The notes beneath the pieces are model-generated. The model saw only the letters and a list, made by a program, of their open reading frames with translations, ran no database searches and was not told the origin of the DNA. Below are positions 43,251 through 51,558 of a stretch of 64,000 nucleotides of DNA, in pieces (position 1 is the first letter of the stretch; each line of letters starts with the position of its first letter). The stretch is from Pseudoflavonifractor phocaeensis (lineage in GTDB: Bacteria; Bacillota; Clostridia; Oscillospirales; Oscillospiraceae). The stretch lies in NCBI RefSeq assembly GCF_021531375.1, contig NZ_JADYTU010000003.1:47317-111316 (forward strand). The letters run 5' to 3'. Position numbers and translations under genes: made by a program.

Positions 43251-45176
43251 ATGAGCCGTTTTCGCAAGCCCCTTCTTTTTTTCTGTGATAGTCTGATCCT
43301 GCTGGGTGTCACACTGACCCTCAGTAAGTTTTCCCTCCGATATGGCCTCCCCGATGCCGTAGGCCGGGGCCTGCTGCTGAAGCACCTGTTGGTGCTGTAT
43401 GCCTGTACAGCGGTCTTTCAGCTGCTGTTCCACACATATGACAGTCTCTGGCGCTACGCGGAGAGCAGGGAATACCTGTCCTTGCTGACAGCCGCCTTCT
43501 GCGGCTTTCTGGCCTATGAGGTCATCAGCCGCGCTCTGATGGACAGCGTCATCTCCTTCATCCTGCTGGTGGCCATCGCCTGCCTGTGGGTACTGGGGAT
43601 GCTGCTGGTCCGGTTTTCCTACCGGGTCTACCGCAGCCGGGTCCTGTTCCGGCGGGGAGGCCCCCGGGTCCCCGTGGCCATCATCGGCGCCGGGGCCGCG
43701 GGCGTGCAGCTGCTGGAGGAGCTGCAAAGCAATCCCGACAGCCATTACACCGTTCAGTGCTTTTTCGACGACGACCCCGCCAAGGTCCACAACCGGATTC
43801 ACGGAGTGGAGGTCAAAGGGCGTATCGCGGACATTCCCGACCGCCTGCGGGCCATGGACATCCGGGAGTTGCTGGTGGCGATCCCCTCCATTTCGGAAGA
43901 CCGCCGCCATGAGATCTTGCAGGAGCTGTCCGGCCTGGAGCGGGTGCGGGTGACCATCCTGCCCAGCACTTTGGACCTGATCGCCCAGAAGCCCATCCGC
44001 AGCCAGCTGCGGGAAATCCGGATCGAGGACCTGCTGGGCCGGGAGCCGGTGCGGCTGGACCCTGCCCCGGTGGACGATTTCCTGGGCGGAAAGACAGTCC
44101 TGGTGACAGGCGGAGGCGGCTCTATCGGCTCCGAGCTGTGCCGCCAGATCGCCAAGCACCATCCCAAGCGGCTCATCATCGTGGATATTTACGAAAACAA
44201 CGCCTACGACATCCAGCAGGAGTTGCTGTACCACTTCGGCAAACGGCTGAATCTGGTGGTGGAGATCGCCTCTGTCCGGGACGGGGAGCGGCTGCGGCAG
44301 CTCTTCGCCATGTACCGGCCCGACGTGGTGTTCCACGCCGCCGCCCACAAGCACGTGCCGCTCATGGAGCAGAGCCCCCAGGAGGCGGTGCGGAACAACG
44401 TATTCGGAACGCTGAACCTAGTGCGGACGGCGGATGAGTACGGCGTGGAAAAGTTCATCCAAATCTCCACAGACAAGGCCGTGAATCCTACCTCCGTCAT
44501 GGGCGCTACCAAGCGGCTGTGCGAGATGATCTTGCAGTCCATGAAGGGGCAGAGCGGGACCACCTTTGCCGCGGTGCGTTTCGGCAACGTACTTGGGTCC
44601 AACGGCAGTGTGGTCCCCCTGTTCAAGCGGCAGATCGCCGCTGGAGGCCCCATTACCGTCACGGACAAGCGGATCATCCGCTACTTCATGACCATCCCCG
44701 AGGCGGCCCAGCTGGTGCTCCAGGCGGGGGCCATGGCCCGGCAGAACGAGCTGTACGTGCTGGACATGGGCCAGCCGGTGAAAATCCTGGACCTGGCGGA
44801 GAATCTGATCCGCCTGTCCGGCTACGTGCCCTACCGGGACATTGACATCGTGGAGACCGGCCTGCGGCCCGGCGAGAAGCTGTACGAGGAGCTGCTGATC
44901 GCCAGCCGGGACATTGAAAAGACGGAAAACGACCAGATCTTCGTGGAGCGTCAGCCCGGTATCACCCCGGAGGAACTGCGGGGCAAGCTGGCGGTGCTGT
45001 CGGCGGCCCTGGAGAAAAACGACCCCACTGTTATTCGGGACGCATTGCACCAGGTGGTGCCCACCTTCCACGAGCCGGAAGACCTGAACCGGGATCAGGG
45101 AGACGAGGTCCGAATACCGGAACCGAACGTGGAAGAAAAGGAGAACAGCGTGGTCTGCGGCAGCGCCACGCGGTAA
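43251..45176 (+). CDS. membrane-bound UDP-N-acetylhexosamine 4,6-dehydratase, CapD/WbpM type
   Basis: The 641-residue protein has four N-terminal membrane segments (about 8-125), a CoA-binding-like domain (about 140-250), then an extended SDR domain. The latter has the NAD motif LVTGGGGSIGSELCRQI, HAAAHKHVPLME, the catalytic ISTDKAVNPTSVMGATKR and FGNVLGSNGSVVPLF. Such enzymes convert UDP-GlcNAc to UDP-4-keto-6-deoxy-GlcNAc. The reductase at 28879 could finish the sugar. It is full length for the WbpM/CapD group and stands alone on the plus strand. Confidence 0.92.
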   Translation: MSRFRKPLLFFCDSLILLGVTLTLSKFSLRYGLPDAVGRGLLLKHLLVLYACTAVFQLLFHTYDSLWRYAESREYLSLLTAAFCGFLAYEVISRALMDSVISFILLVAIACLWVLGMLLVRFSYRVYRSRVLFRRGGPRVPVAIIGAGAAGVQLLEELQSNPDSHYTVQCFFDDDPAKVHNRIHGVEVKGRIADIPDRLRAMDIRELLVAIPSISEDRRHEILQELSGLERVRVTILPSTLDLIAQKPIRSQLREIRIEDLLGREPVRLDPAPVDDFLGGKTVLVTGGGGSIGSELCRQIAKHHPKRLIIVDIYENNAYDIQQELLYHFGKRLNLVVEIASVRDGERLRQLFAMYRPDVVFHAAAHKHVPLMEQSPQEAVRNNVFGTLNLVRTADEYGVEKFIQISTDKAVNPTSVMGATKRLCEMILQSMKGQSGTTFAAVRFGNVLGSNGSVVPLFKRQIAAGGPITVTDKRIIRYFMTIPEAAQLVLQAGAMARQNELYVLDMGQPVKILDLAENLIRLSGYVPYRDIDIVETGLRPGEKLYEELLIASRDIEKTENDQIFVERQPGITPEELRGKLAVLSAALEKNDPTVIRDALHQVVPTFHEPEDLNRDQGDEVRIPEPNVEEKENSVVCGSATR

Positions 45177-45205
45177 AGCGGCCGCTTAGCGGAAAAGGAA
45201 AAATG

Positions 45206-45240
45206 ACAGCGCCTGTGGTTGGAGCCGTAGGCGCTGTTTG
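45206..45240 (+). terminator. terminator after the CapD-type gene
   Basis: ACAGCGCCT pairs with AGGCGCTGT and runs into TTG. The stem is 9 base pairs with a 14-base loop and a short T tract. Confidence 0.55.
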
Positions 45241-45448
45241 AATATACCGTCCTTTTACCTGGGACTGGGAGCGCGGTACTATAATGAAACGCTTTAACGA
45301 TGTAAAGAGGTACTGTGAGATTCAGAGGCTTTGTATAGGTTCGGGAAAAAGTCTGCGCGCCGCCCTTGGCTCAAAAAATCTGGTTGCGGATTTACCGGAG
45401 ACGTGCCATACTGATCTTGATAGATGACAATATAAGGTGGTGGGAGTC

Positions 45449-46249
45449 ATGCGCGCAGCCATGATCCAGATGAAGGTAGTACATGACAAACAGCAGAATC
45501 TGATCCATGCGAGGGAACTGTTGTACCAGGCGGCCCAGGATGGAATTGATCTGGCCGTGCTGCCGGAAATGTTCTGCTGTCCCTATTCCAACCGCTTCTT
45601 CCGCGCATATGGCGAGGAAGAGGGCGGCGTGGCTTGGACCGCTCTGTCCCAGACCGCCCGGGAGCTGCAAATCTATTTGGTGGGAGGCTCCATGCCGGAG
45701 CTTTCTGACGGGAAGGTGTACAACACCTCTTATGTCTTTGACCGGGGAGGACGGCAGATCGCGAAGCACCGGAAGGCGCACCTGTTCGACATAGACGTGG
45801 AGGGTGGACAGCGGTTTCGGGAATCGGAAGTGCTCAGCCCGGGCAGCCAGATCACCGTGTTTGACACGGAATTCGGTAAAATCGGCCTGTGCATCTGCTT
45901 TGATTTTCGCTTTCAGGAGCTGGCGAAGACCATGGCCGACCGGGGCGCCCAGTTGATCGTGGTCCCCGCGGCCTTCAATATGACCACTGGCCCGGCCCAT
46001 TGGGAATTGCTGTTCCGGCAGCGGGCAGTGGATAATCAGATTTTTACCTTGGGGACCGCGCCGGCCCGGGACGAGACAGAGGAGTATGTCTCCTATGCGA
46101 ACTCCATTCTGGCGGACCCCTGGGGTACGGTTGTGGCCCGGGCCGGCACAGGGGAGGAAGTGCTTCTGGCCGAGATCGACTTTGCCCAAAATGAAGCCAT
46201 CCGCCGGCAGCTCCCCATTCGCTCCGCCCGGCGCGGCGACCTGTATTGA
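45449..46249 (+). CDS. carbon-nitrogen hydrolase (nitrilase superfamily, omega-amidase-like)
   Basis: The 266-residue protein carries the full catalytic triad: Glu40 (LAVLPEMFCCPY), Lys109 (HRKAHLFDID) and Cys150 (GLCICFDFRF). The size and the PEMF and KAHLFD motifs place it near Nit2/omega-amidase enzymes, which hydrolyse alpha-keto-succinamate and similar amides. AGGTGG lies 8 bases before the ATG; GTG 45437 is less likely. It has no evident link to polysaccharide synthesis and may be independent cargo. Confidence 0.88.
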   Translation: MRAAMIQMKVVHDKQQNLIHARELLYQAAQDGIDLAVLPEMFCCPYSNRFFRAYGEEEGGVAWTALSQTARELQIYLVGGSMPELSDGKVYNTSYVFDRGGRQIAKHRKAHLFDIDVEGGQRFRESEVLSPGSQITVFDTEFGKIGLCICFDFRFQELAKTMADRGAQLIVVPAAFNMTTGPAHWELLFRQRAVDNQIFTLGTAPARDETEEYVSYANSILADPWGTVVARAGTGEEVLLAEIDFAQNEAIRRQLPIRSARRGDLY

Positions 46250-46345
46250 CCCGCCGACACTCCTGACCGAAGGGGGCCGCTCCGCCGGATGGCTGGAAAT
46301 TGGGAACTTGTGCGGAGCGGCGGACAAAAGAAAATATTGAATGGA

Positions 46346-46380
46346 AAGGGGGACGCGGCTTGACCAACCGCGTCCCCTTA
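46346..46380. terminator. bidirectional terminator between convergent genes
   Basis: AAGGGGGACGCGG pairs with CCGCGTCCCCTT around a short loop, between the amidase gene and the convergent phosphoesterase gene. Confidence 0.75.
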
Positions 46381-46411
46381 AAGTTATCTGTTACGCTCCA
46401 CAGGGCCTGAC

Positions 46412-47002
46412 TCAATACTCAAACACATAATATCCGCTGGCGTTGATCGTTGTGGTATCACCATGGCTGGACCGCTGGGGAATATTGGGGCCGTAGCTGC
46501 GGTGGATATGACCGTGGACAAAGTATTTCGGACGGTACTGCTCCAGCAGGTCCGTGAAACACACGAAGCCCCGGTGAGGCAGCGAGTCAAAATCGTTGAT
46601 GTGCCGAGCCGGGGCGTGGGTCATCAGGATATCGAAACCGCCGCTCCGCCAAAGGCGGAACTTCAGCTTTCGGATACGGCGCGCCATCTGGGACTCGGTG
46701 TACATATGCGTTCCGTCCCGGTAGCGGTAAGAGCCGCCCAGTCCCAGGATCCGGACGCCCCGGTAGGTGTAGATCTGGTCTTCCACGCAGATGCAGCCGC
46801 CGGGCGGTGCGGCGTCAAAAGAATCGTCGTGGTTGCCATGGACATACAGCACCGGACAGTGGGCCAGGGTGGCCAGAAATTCCAGATATTCCTTCCGCAG
46901 ATCTCCGCAGGCCAGGATCAGGTCAAATTCATCCAGCTTCCCGGGGGAGTAATGATCATAAAAATATTTGGATTCCTCATCCGCAACGGCTAAAATTCTC
47001 AT
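46412..47002 (-). CDS. calcineurin-like metallophosphoesterase
   Basis: The 196-residue protein has metallophosphoesterase motifs: LACGDLRKEYLEFL, YVHGNHDD, MTHAPARH and VHGHIHRSYG. The N-terminal Asp-x-His is altered to ADEESKY, so one metal site may be changed. It overlaps the ParB-like/BMP gene by 4 bases and should be made with it. The family cleaves phosphomonoesters or cyclic nucleotides; the substrate is unknown. Confidence 0.85.
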   Translation of the reverse strand: MRILAVADEESKYFYDHYSPGKLDEFDLILACGDLRKEYLEFLATLAHCPVLYVHGNHDDSFDAAPPGGCICVEDQIYTYRGVRILGLGGSYRYRDGTHMYTESQMARRIRKLKFRLWRSGGFDILMTHAPARHINDFDSLPHRGFVCFTDLLEQYRPKYFVHGHIHRSYGPNIPQRSSHGDTTTINASGYYVFEY

Positions 47003-48993
47003 TTCTGTCCTCCGGCCTTACTGGGAGGTGTCGTCTGTTCCTTCGCCTGTGCCATCGGCTCCTTAGAAGACTGCCGTTCCTCGGTGAACAGATCGATGCC
47101 CACAATGCCCACGGTGGCCTTTCCGGTATCATTCAATTCCTCGTAGACCGGGATGGAACCCTCAATGTTTTCCACCAGCCAGTCCATATTGATGATCTGT
47201 TCCAAACTCAGGGATTGTCCCTTTTTTGCCATCAGTCTGCCGCCTTGGGCGTACAGCGGACCCTGGAAGGGACCGTACAGTCCGGCGCAAATCCCTTCCC
47301 GGAGCAGGGACGCCAGCTTCTTCGATCCGTCCGGCACTCTGTCTGAGCAGCGAAGATCCACTACCCCGGCGGACATTCCCCAGTAGTAATTCAGGGCCTT
47401 GCTGCTCTCCTCATATTCCAACTGGAAGGACTTGCTCTGGATCCGGCGGAGCATGGATTCGTAATAGACGCCCCACTGCCAGACCGGCATGGCCAGGGGG
47501 ACCTGGCCATCTTCATTGATCAGGGACAGACCGAAGCTGCTGTGCCTTCCGTCCTCCCGCTTTGCCAGATCCTGGGAGGAAATCAGCCGAATCCCACGGT
47601 CGGTCAGCCGCTTTGCGGCGGCGGCCACGCCGTCTACAGCGGACCACTCCAGATAGACCTTTACTCTGGGATTTACCAGCTGTACTCCCAGCGCAAAGGC
47701 GTTGATCCCGGCCATCTGGCCGAAAATAGGATAATCGCAGATATATCCCACAGGATTGCTGCCTGCCAGAGAACCGGCGATGGCCCCGATGATAAACTTT
47801 ACCTCGTACATTCTGGCATAGTAGGTACGGATATAGCGGTGGGATTTATTCAGGGAGCAGTTCAGGATCACACACTCCGGATGGTCCACCGCCGCGCGCA
47901 GGCTGGCGGGAAGCAGCCGGGGCGAGGTGGTAAAGATGGTGGTATTGCCGTCGGCGATGGCCCGCTCGATCACTTGCAGCGGATCGCCGTCCAGGGCGTT
48001 AAAATAGGCGGTGGTCTCCAGTTCTCCCTGGAACACCCGCTGTACATGTTGGCGTCCCAGCTCGTGGCCAAAGGTCCAGCCGGACGTGTCCTGGTTCTTG
48101 TCGTGGATAAAGGCGGCCTTCCGCACTTCGGTTTTGCTCTTGAACACCTTGGAGAGAAGCCCGCCGCCCGTCTCCTCCTCCGGGATCAGCTTGACGTCGA
48201 TGGGCGTCTCTTCCTGCTGGAGGGTGATGTCCTCCCAGACCCGGGCCACGGCCTTCTTGATCTCCGCTGCGCTCCGGCTTCGGAGGGACGGATAGCCGTA
48301 GATCTTGATATAAGCCAGCATGGCGTCCCCCACCGTGGAGCTCAGACGCTTTCCGCCGTTGGCCTCGTAGGCCTGACGGAAATAGTAGTACGCCGTGGAA
48401 AAGCCGCTGCGGTCCTCATCTGTCCAGGGCTCTTCCGGGCCCTTGCCCAGCAGCCGCTGCAGTTGGGAAAAACTGCCCAGCTTTGAGAATTCAATAAAAT
48501 TGACTTTGCTGAGCCGGTAGAACTCCAAGAATTCGTAGTAGAGCTCCACATCCTTCTGCCCGTTCCGTTCCGGCAGAATACGGGTCACCTGGGCATATAC
48601 CGTGTCCGCGCCGAAGAATTTCAACACGCTGACCCGCTTGTTGCCCTCCTCCACATAGAAGCGGTTCATATATTCATAGGCCTTGATGGGGTCCCGGATT
48701 CCTTTCTCCAGGTGGGACTGGCAGAGGTTCTGCCACTTTTTCGCAAACTCGCTCTCCTCGGGAAGCAGCGGCATAAAGTTCCGGGCAAAGGCCTCAGTCC
48801 GCTGTCTGCTCCTGGTACCCACAAGGAACTCCATGGGCACCTGAACAACACCCAGATCCATTCCCTGAAACATGCGCTCGGCAGGGACCAGGTCATCCAG
48901 CACCGGGAGATAGGGGGACAGCCCCTTGGCGGTACAAGCGCGAAATTCTTTCTGGCCCAGCTTCTGCGCATCTTTGTAATAGAGGGTGGGCAT
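46999..48993 (-). CDS. cytoplasmic fusion: ParB-like N-terminal domain plus BMP-family (PnrA-like) domain
   Basis: The 664-residue protein has no signal peptide or lipobox, unusual for the BMP group. Residues about 90-150 hold a ParB/sulfiredoxin-like box (FYVEEGNKRVSVLKFFGAD then VYAQVTRILP). A helical middle follows (150-290). Residues about 295-640 form a type I periplasmic-binding fold with TSGWTFGHELGRQHVQRVF, LAGSNPVGYICDYP and INAFALGVQLVNPRVKVY. BMP/PnrA domains usually bind nucleosides. A soluble nucleoside sensor, or an enzyme working with the overlapping phosphoesterase, is inferred. AAGGAG lies about 10 bases before the ATG. Confidence 0.75.
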   Translation of the reverse strand: MPTLYYKDAQKLGQKEFRACTAKGLSPYLPVLDDLVPAERMFQGMDLGVVQVPMEFLVGTRSRQRTEAFARNFMPLLPEESEFAKKWQNLCQSHLEKGIRDPIKAYEYMNRFYVEEGNKRVSVLKFFGADTVYAQVTRILPERNGQKDVELYYEFLEFYRLSKVNFIEFSKLGSFSQLQRLLGKGPEEPWTDEDRSGFSTAYYYFRQAYEANGGKRLSSTVGDAMLAYIKIYGYPSLRSRSAAEIKKAVARVWEDITLQQEETPIDVKLIPEEETGGGLLSKVFKSKTEVRKAAFIHDKNQDTSGWTFGHELGRQHVQRVFQGELETTAYFNALDGDPLQVIERAIADGNTTIFTTSPRLLPASLRAAVDHPECVILNCSLNKSHRYIRTYYARMYEVKFIIGAIAGSLAGSNPVGYICDYPIFGQMAGINAFALGVQLVNPRVKVYLEWSAVDGVAAAAKRLTDRGIRLISSQDLAKREDGRHSSFGLSLINEDGQVPLAMPVWQWGVYYESMLRRIQSKSFQLEYEESSKALNYYWGMSAGVVDLRCSDRVPDGSKKLASLLREGICAGLYGPFQGPLYAQGGRLMAKKGQSLSLEQIINMDWLVENIEGSIPVYEELNDTGKATVGIVGIDLFTEERQSSKEPMAQAKEQTTPPSKAGGQK

Positions 48994-49343
48994 CAATCAC
49001 CATCTCCTTGTTTATTCCGGTCATTCTCACAATCTTTCCGGACATATTTTACCCCGAAAGGGTACCTTTGGGCAACTGTTTTATGGCCTGCGGAGGTCTT
49101 TAACGGCTATGATCGACGTGTTAAAAGAGGACCCCAGTCTGCCGGGCTGCATCGGGAGTAGCTTGCGGCATCCTTCCCCCACGCTGCTTCCGGTATGAGC
49201 ATGATTCGCCGGATTTTGCCAATCTCAGAAAGCCGTGCTATAATGGCGGCAGACGGCCCGGCGGGCCCCGAGCCTTTGACGCGCCCGAGAGGCGGACGGG
49301 TGCTTGGCCGTTGACCGACGATTTTTTACACAGGAGCCGAACT
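48994..49343 (+). other. intergenic region between the BMP fusion and VanZ genes
   Basis: This 350-base gap between divergent genes carries the VanZ promoter (49216-49244) and a short GC-rich inverted stretch (about 49250-49275). I see no further gene. Confidence 0.5.
49216..49244 (+). promoter_or_regulatory. sigma-A promoter of the VanZ-like gene
   Basis: TTGCCA (49216-49221), a 17-base spacer and an extended -10 (TGCTATAAT, ending at 49244) lie 100 bases before the start codon. Confidence 0.75.
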
Positions 49344-50285
49344 ATGAACCAAATTCGCTGTTTTGACGTCCTGCGCGCTGCCGTCTGGCTGCCCGTCCTG
49401 CTCTGGTACAGAGTCATATGGAACTTTTCCGCTCAGACCGCGGCGGTCTCCGGGGACTTGTCTGACCGGCTGCTGTGGCGGCTGCTCCACAGCCTGTCCC
49501 CGGTGTTCGCCGGGGCGGACGCCGCGGCCCAGAACGCCGCCGTGGAGGTGCTGTCCTTTTTTGAGCGGAAGGCGGCGCACATGTTTTTGTACTTTGTGCT
49601 GGCTCTACTGGTTTTGTTTGCCCTCTCTTTCCTGTTGCGGCAAAAGGCTGCTAGGGGCGCTGCGACGGCCCTGCTGTGCGCGGCGCTGGCGGGGTTGGAT
49701 GAGTTTCACCAGACCTTTGTGCCCGGACGCAGCGGGCAACTCCGGGACGTTTGCATTGACCTGGCTGGCGGAGCGCTGGCATTGGGCCTGGTGGCCCTGC
49801 TGCTGTGGACGGGCCATGTCCGCCGTGGAAGGACGAGGCCTGGGCTGACGGTGCGCGCCCTGCTGCCGGTCCTGCTGTGCGCGGGAGCGCTGGCGGCGGC
49901 CCCGGCGCTGGCGGCTTCACAGTCGGCGCTTCCCGTTTTGAGCGGGCTGGCCGCCCGCTTCGTGCCGGGTTTTTCCGCCATGGACACCTCCGCCCAGGCA
50001 GAGCTGCTGCGTGCCCTCCAGCCCATTGCAGGCGACACGCTTCGGCTGGGCCTGTGCGGGCTGCTGGGATGCAGTGCGGTACTGTCCGCGGCCCTGTGCG
50101 GATTGCCGCTGCCAGGAGCGCTGCTGGTGTCCATTCCCGCGTTGCTGCTGGGGAGCGGCGTTTTTGGATGGCTGGAAGGGTCTGACATCTCCTCTTGCAT
50201 AGGGCTGACCGGGGCAGGTGTACTGCTGGCCGCCGTCATCTGGCTGGCAGCTCTGGGGCGCAAAGATTGCAGGAAGCTCCCTTGA
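49344..50285 (+). CDS. VanZ-family membrane protein with C-terminal extension
   Basis: The 313-residue protein has about eight membrane segments. The first 165 residues match VanZ: WYRVIWNFSAQTAAVSGDLS, FFERKAAHMFLYFVLALLVL, and the DEFHQTFVPGRSGQLRDVCID signature. The second half is an Ala/Leu-rich membrane extension without a known motif. CAGGAG lies 8 bases before the ATG. VanZ relatives are linked to resistance against lipid II- or wall-targeting agents. It is the last gene of the element, 90 bases from the right junction. Confidence 0.85.
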   Translation: MNQIRCFDVLRAAVWLPVLLWYRVIWNFSAQTAAVSGDLSDRLLWRLLHSLSPVFAGADAAAQNAAVEVLSFFERKAAHMFLYFVLALLVLFALSFLLRQKAARGAATALLCAALAGLDEFHQTFVPGRSGQLRDVCIDLAGGALALGLVALLLWTGHVRRGRTRPGLTVRALLPVLLCAGALAAAPALAASQSALPVLSGLAARFVPGFSAMDTSAQAELLRALQPIAGDTLRLGLCGLLGCSAVLSAALCGLPLPGALLVSIPALLLGSGVFGWLEGSDISSCIGLTGAGVLLAAVIWLAALGRKDCRKLP

Positions 50286-50363
50286 CCGGACAGCCCGGGA
50301 GGAGCGCCTTTGCCCAGGCCAGCGGCTGGCCGGGACCCGAGAAGCCTTGAGGATGGGGAAGCG

Positions 50364-50570
50364 CTAAATAGCATTACCCCAGGCCGCGTCGAAACTGATG
50401 GATACCAGTTTCTGATCCCGCTGGACGCAGTAGATGGGCAGCTGCCGCGTGGCTGCGGACACCCCCACCGCCGTTGGGAAGTTTACCATAGAGAAGATCC
50501 CCAGTGCCGCCAGCAGGCAGCCCCCAAGGGACAAAAGCCTGCGCCTGAGCAAAATGACCTTGACTTTCAT
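50364..50570 (-). pseudogene. pdaB: N-terminal part of the interrupted PdaB-like polysaccharide deacetylase
   Basis: The frame starts at 50570 with AAGGAGGAG 4 bases upstream. It encodes a basic start and membrane/signal segment (about 10-38), then QLPIYCVQRDQKLVSISFDA and AWGN, which is motif 1 of the NodB domain with catalytic Asp61. Two residues later it enters the mobile element and stops (AI, TAG). The remaining domain lies at 22787-23364 on the same strand. Joined at the shared core, the product has 254 residues, the usual PdaB length. As it stands, only a 68-residue exported stub could be made. Confidence 0.88.
50373..50384. other. right attachment junction (attR-like) of the serine-recombinase element
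   Basis: ATTACCCCAGGC here matches ATTGCCCCAGGG at 23354-23365 except for two bases. Deacetylase N-terminal coding sequence lies on the higher-coordinate side and element sequence on the other. See the mobile-element entry for the join. Confidence 0.75.
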
Positions 50571-50702
50571 AGTTCTCCTCCTTAATTTACCGTGTTTTGG
50601 TTTGCGGTCTCTGCCGCTCTACTATATGAACTGAACGCCCGCTCCATTCAAATAGACTTGCCCGCCCGGGTTCGAGAGCCCGGAATTTGCGGAAAGCGCC
50701 AA

Positions 50703-50731
50703 TTGAATTTGGGAGGTTGCTGTGCTAAACT
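50703..50731 (+). promoter_or_regulatory. predicted promoter of the esterase/ATP-grasp operon
   Basis: TTGAAT (50703-50708), a 17-base spacer and an extended -10 (TGCTAAACT, hexamer 50726-50731) lie 45 bases before the first start codon. Confidence 0.5.
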
Positions 50732-50776
50732 AATACCTATTCAATCCTTGGTAATACAACGAAAAGAGACTCTGCC

Positions 50777-51544
50777 ATGATCGAAACCTGGAATCTTACC
50801 ATCCCGGAATTGACCGGGGATGAGCCGCGGCGCGCCTATGTCTATCTTCCCGACGCCCTGAACCAGGACCCTGACGCGCGCTATCCGGTTTTATACATGT
50901 TCGACGGCCACAACCTGTTTTTTGACGGGGACGCCACCTATGGGAAGAGCTGGGGGATGCTGGAGTACATGGACGCCACCCAGACGCCCCTCATCATTGC
51001 GGCCGTAGAGTGCAACCATGACCCCAACAACGGCCGGCTCAACGAGTATTCCCCCTTCTCCTGCCGGGACCCGGAGATGGGCCGGATCAAGGGGCTGGGC
51101 AAGGTCACCATGGACTGGATGGTGAAGACCTTCAAGCCGGAGATCGACTCGAACTTCCCCACTCTGCCCGACCGGAGCCACACCTTTATTGCAGGCAGCT
51201 CCATGGGCGGACTGATGAGCCTGTATGCCGTGGCCAAGTACAACAAATATTTTTCCCGGTGCGCCGCCCTGTCGCCCTCCATCTGGCTGGCGCCGGACAA
51301 GCTGGAAAAGCTGCTGCGTACCGCCCGGCTTCGGCCGGACACCGTGGTCTACATGGACTACGGCTCCAGAGAACTGGCCAACCACGACGACATGTCCCGG
51401 GGATTTGCCGCCGTTGCCGGCCTGCTGCTGGAGCGGGGAGTTCTCCTGAATTGCCGCATCGTACCCGGAGGGGAGCACTGCGAGGCGAGCTGGGAGCGGC
51501 AGATCCCCTTCTTTCTCAATACCCTGCTCTATGAGCTGGAATAA
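50777..51544 (+). CDS. alpha/beta-hydrolase esterase (EstD/Fes-like)
   Basis: The 255-residue protein has the putative-esterase fold. It has RRAYVYLPDALNQDPDARYP, YMFDGHNLFFD, the nucleophile elbow AGSSMGGLMS (Ser), DYGSRE and a late GGEHCEASWE with the His. There is no signal peptide, so it acts in the cytoplasm. It is the first gene of a tight three-gene set with another esterase and an ATP-grasp enzyme. The substrate is unknown. Confidence 0.85.
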   Translation: MIETWNLTIPELTGDEPRRAYVYLPDALNQDPDARYPVLYMFDGHNLFFDGDATYGKSWGMLEYMDATQTPLIIAAVECNHDPNNGRLNEYSPFSCRDPEMGRIKGLGKVTMDWMVKTFKPEIDSNFPTLPDRSHTFIAGSSMGGLMSLYAVAKYNKYFSRCAALSPSIWLAPDKLEKLLRTARLRPDTVVYMDYGSRELANHDDMSRGFAAVAGLLLERGVLLNCRIVPGGEHCEASWERQIPFFLNTLLYELE

Positions 51545-51558
51545 TGGAGGTATCCCCC

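Larger units (their letters stand above)
23358..50383. mobile_element. 27.0-kb serine-recombinase element carrying a surface-polysaccharide locus, inserted in a pdaB-like gene
   Basis: The element lies between two copies of CCCCAGG (23358-23364 and 50377-50383; 27,019 bases from core to core). It splits a polysaccharide deacetylase gene immediately after its catalytic Asp motif. A complete large serine recombinase lies at the left end. The cargo is polysaccharide synthesis, a tail-fibre-like module, an amidase, a ParB-like/BMP and phosphoesterase pair, and a VanZ protein at the right end. No replication or conjugation genes are present, so any transfer would need outside help. Excision would rebuild the reading frame GCC TGG GGC AAT GAA and so a 254-residue enzyme. 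Confidence 0.85.

Noticed and set aside
50620..50628. CATATAGTA on the minus strand, matching a sigma-K -10 pattern, before the deacetylase start
   Set aside because: No matching -35 is found at the right distance for sigma-K or sigma-E. The same bases read as a sigma-A TATAGT with a poor 19-base spacer. It is too weak to claim spore control.
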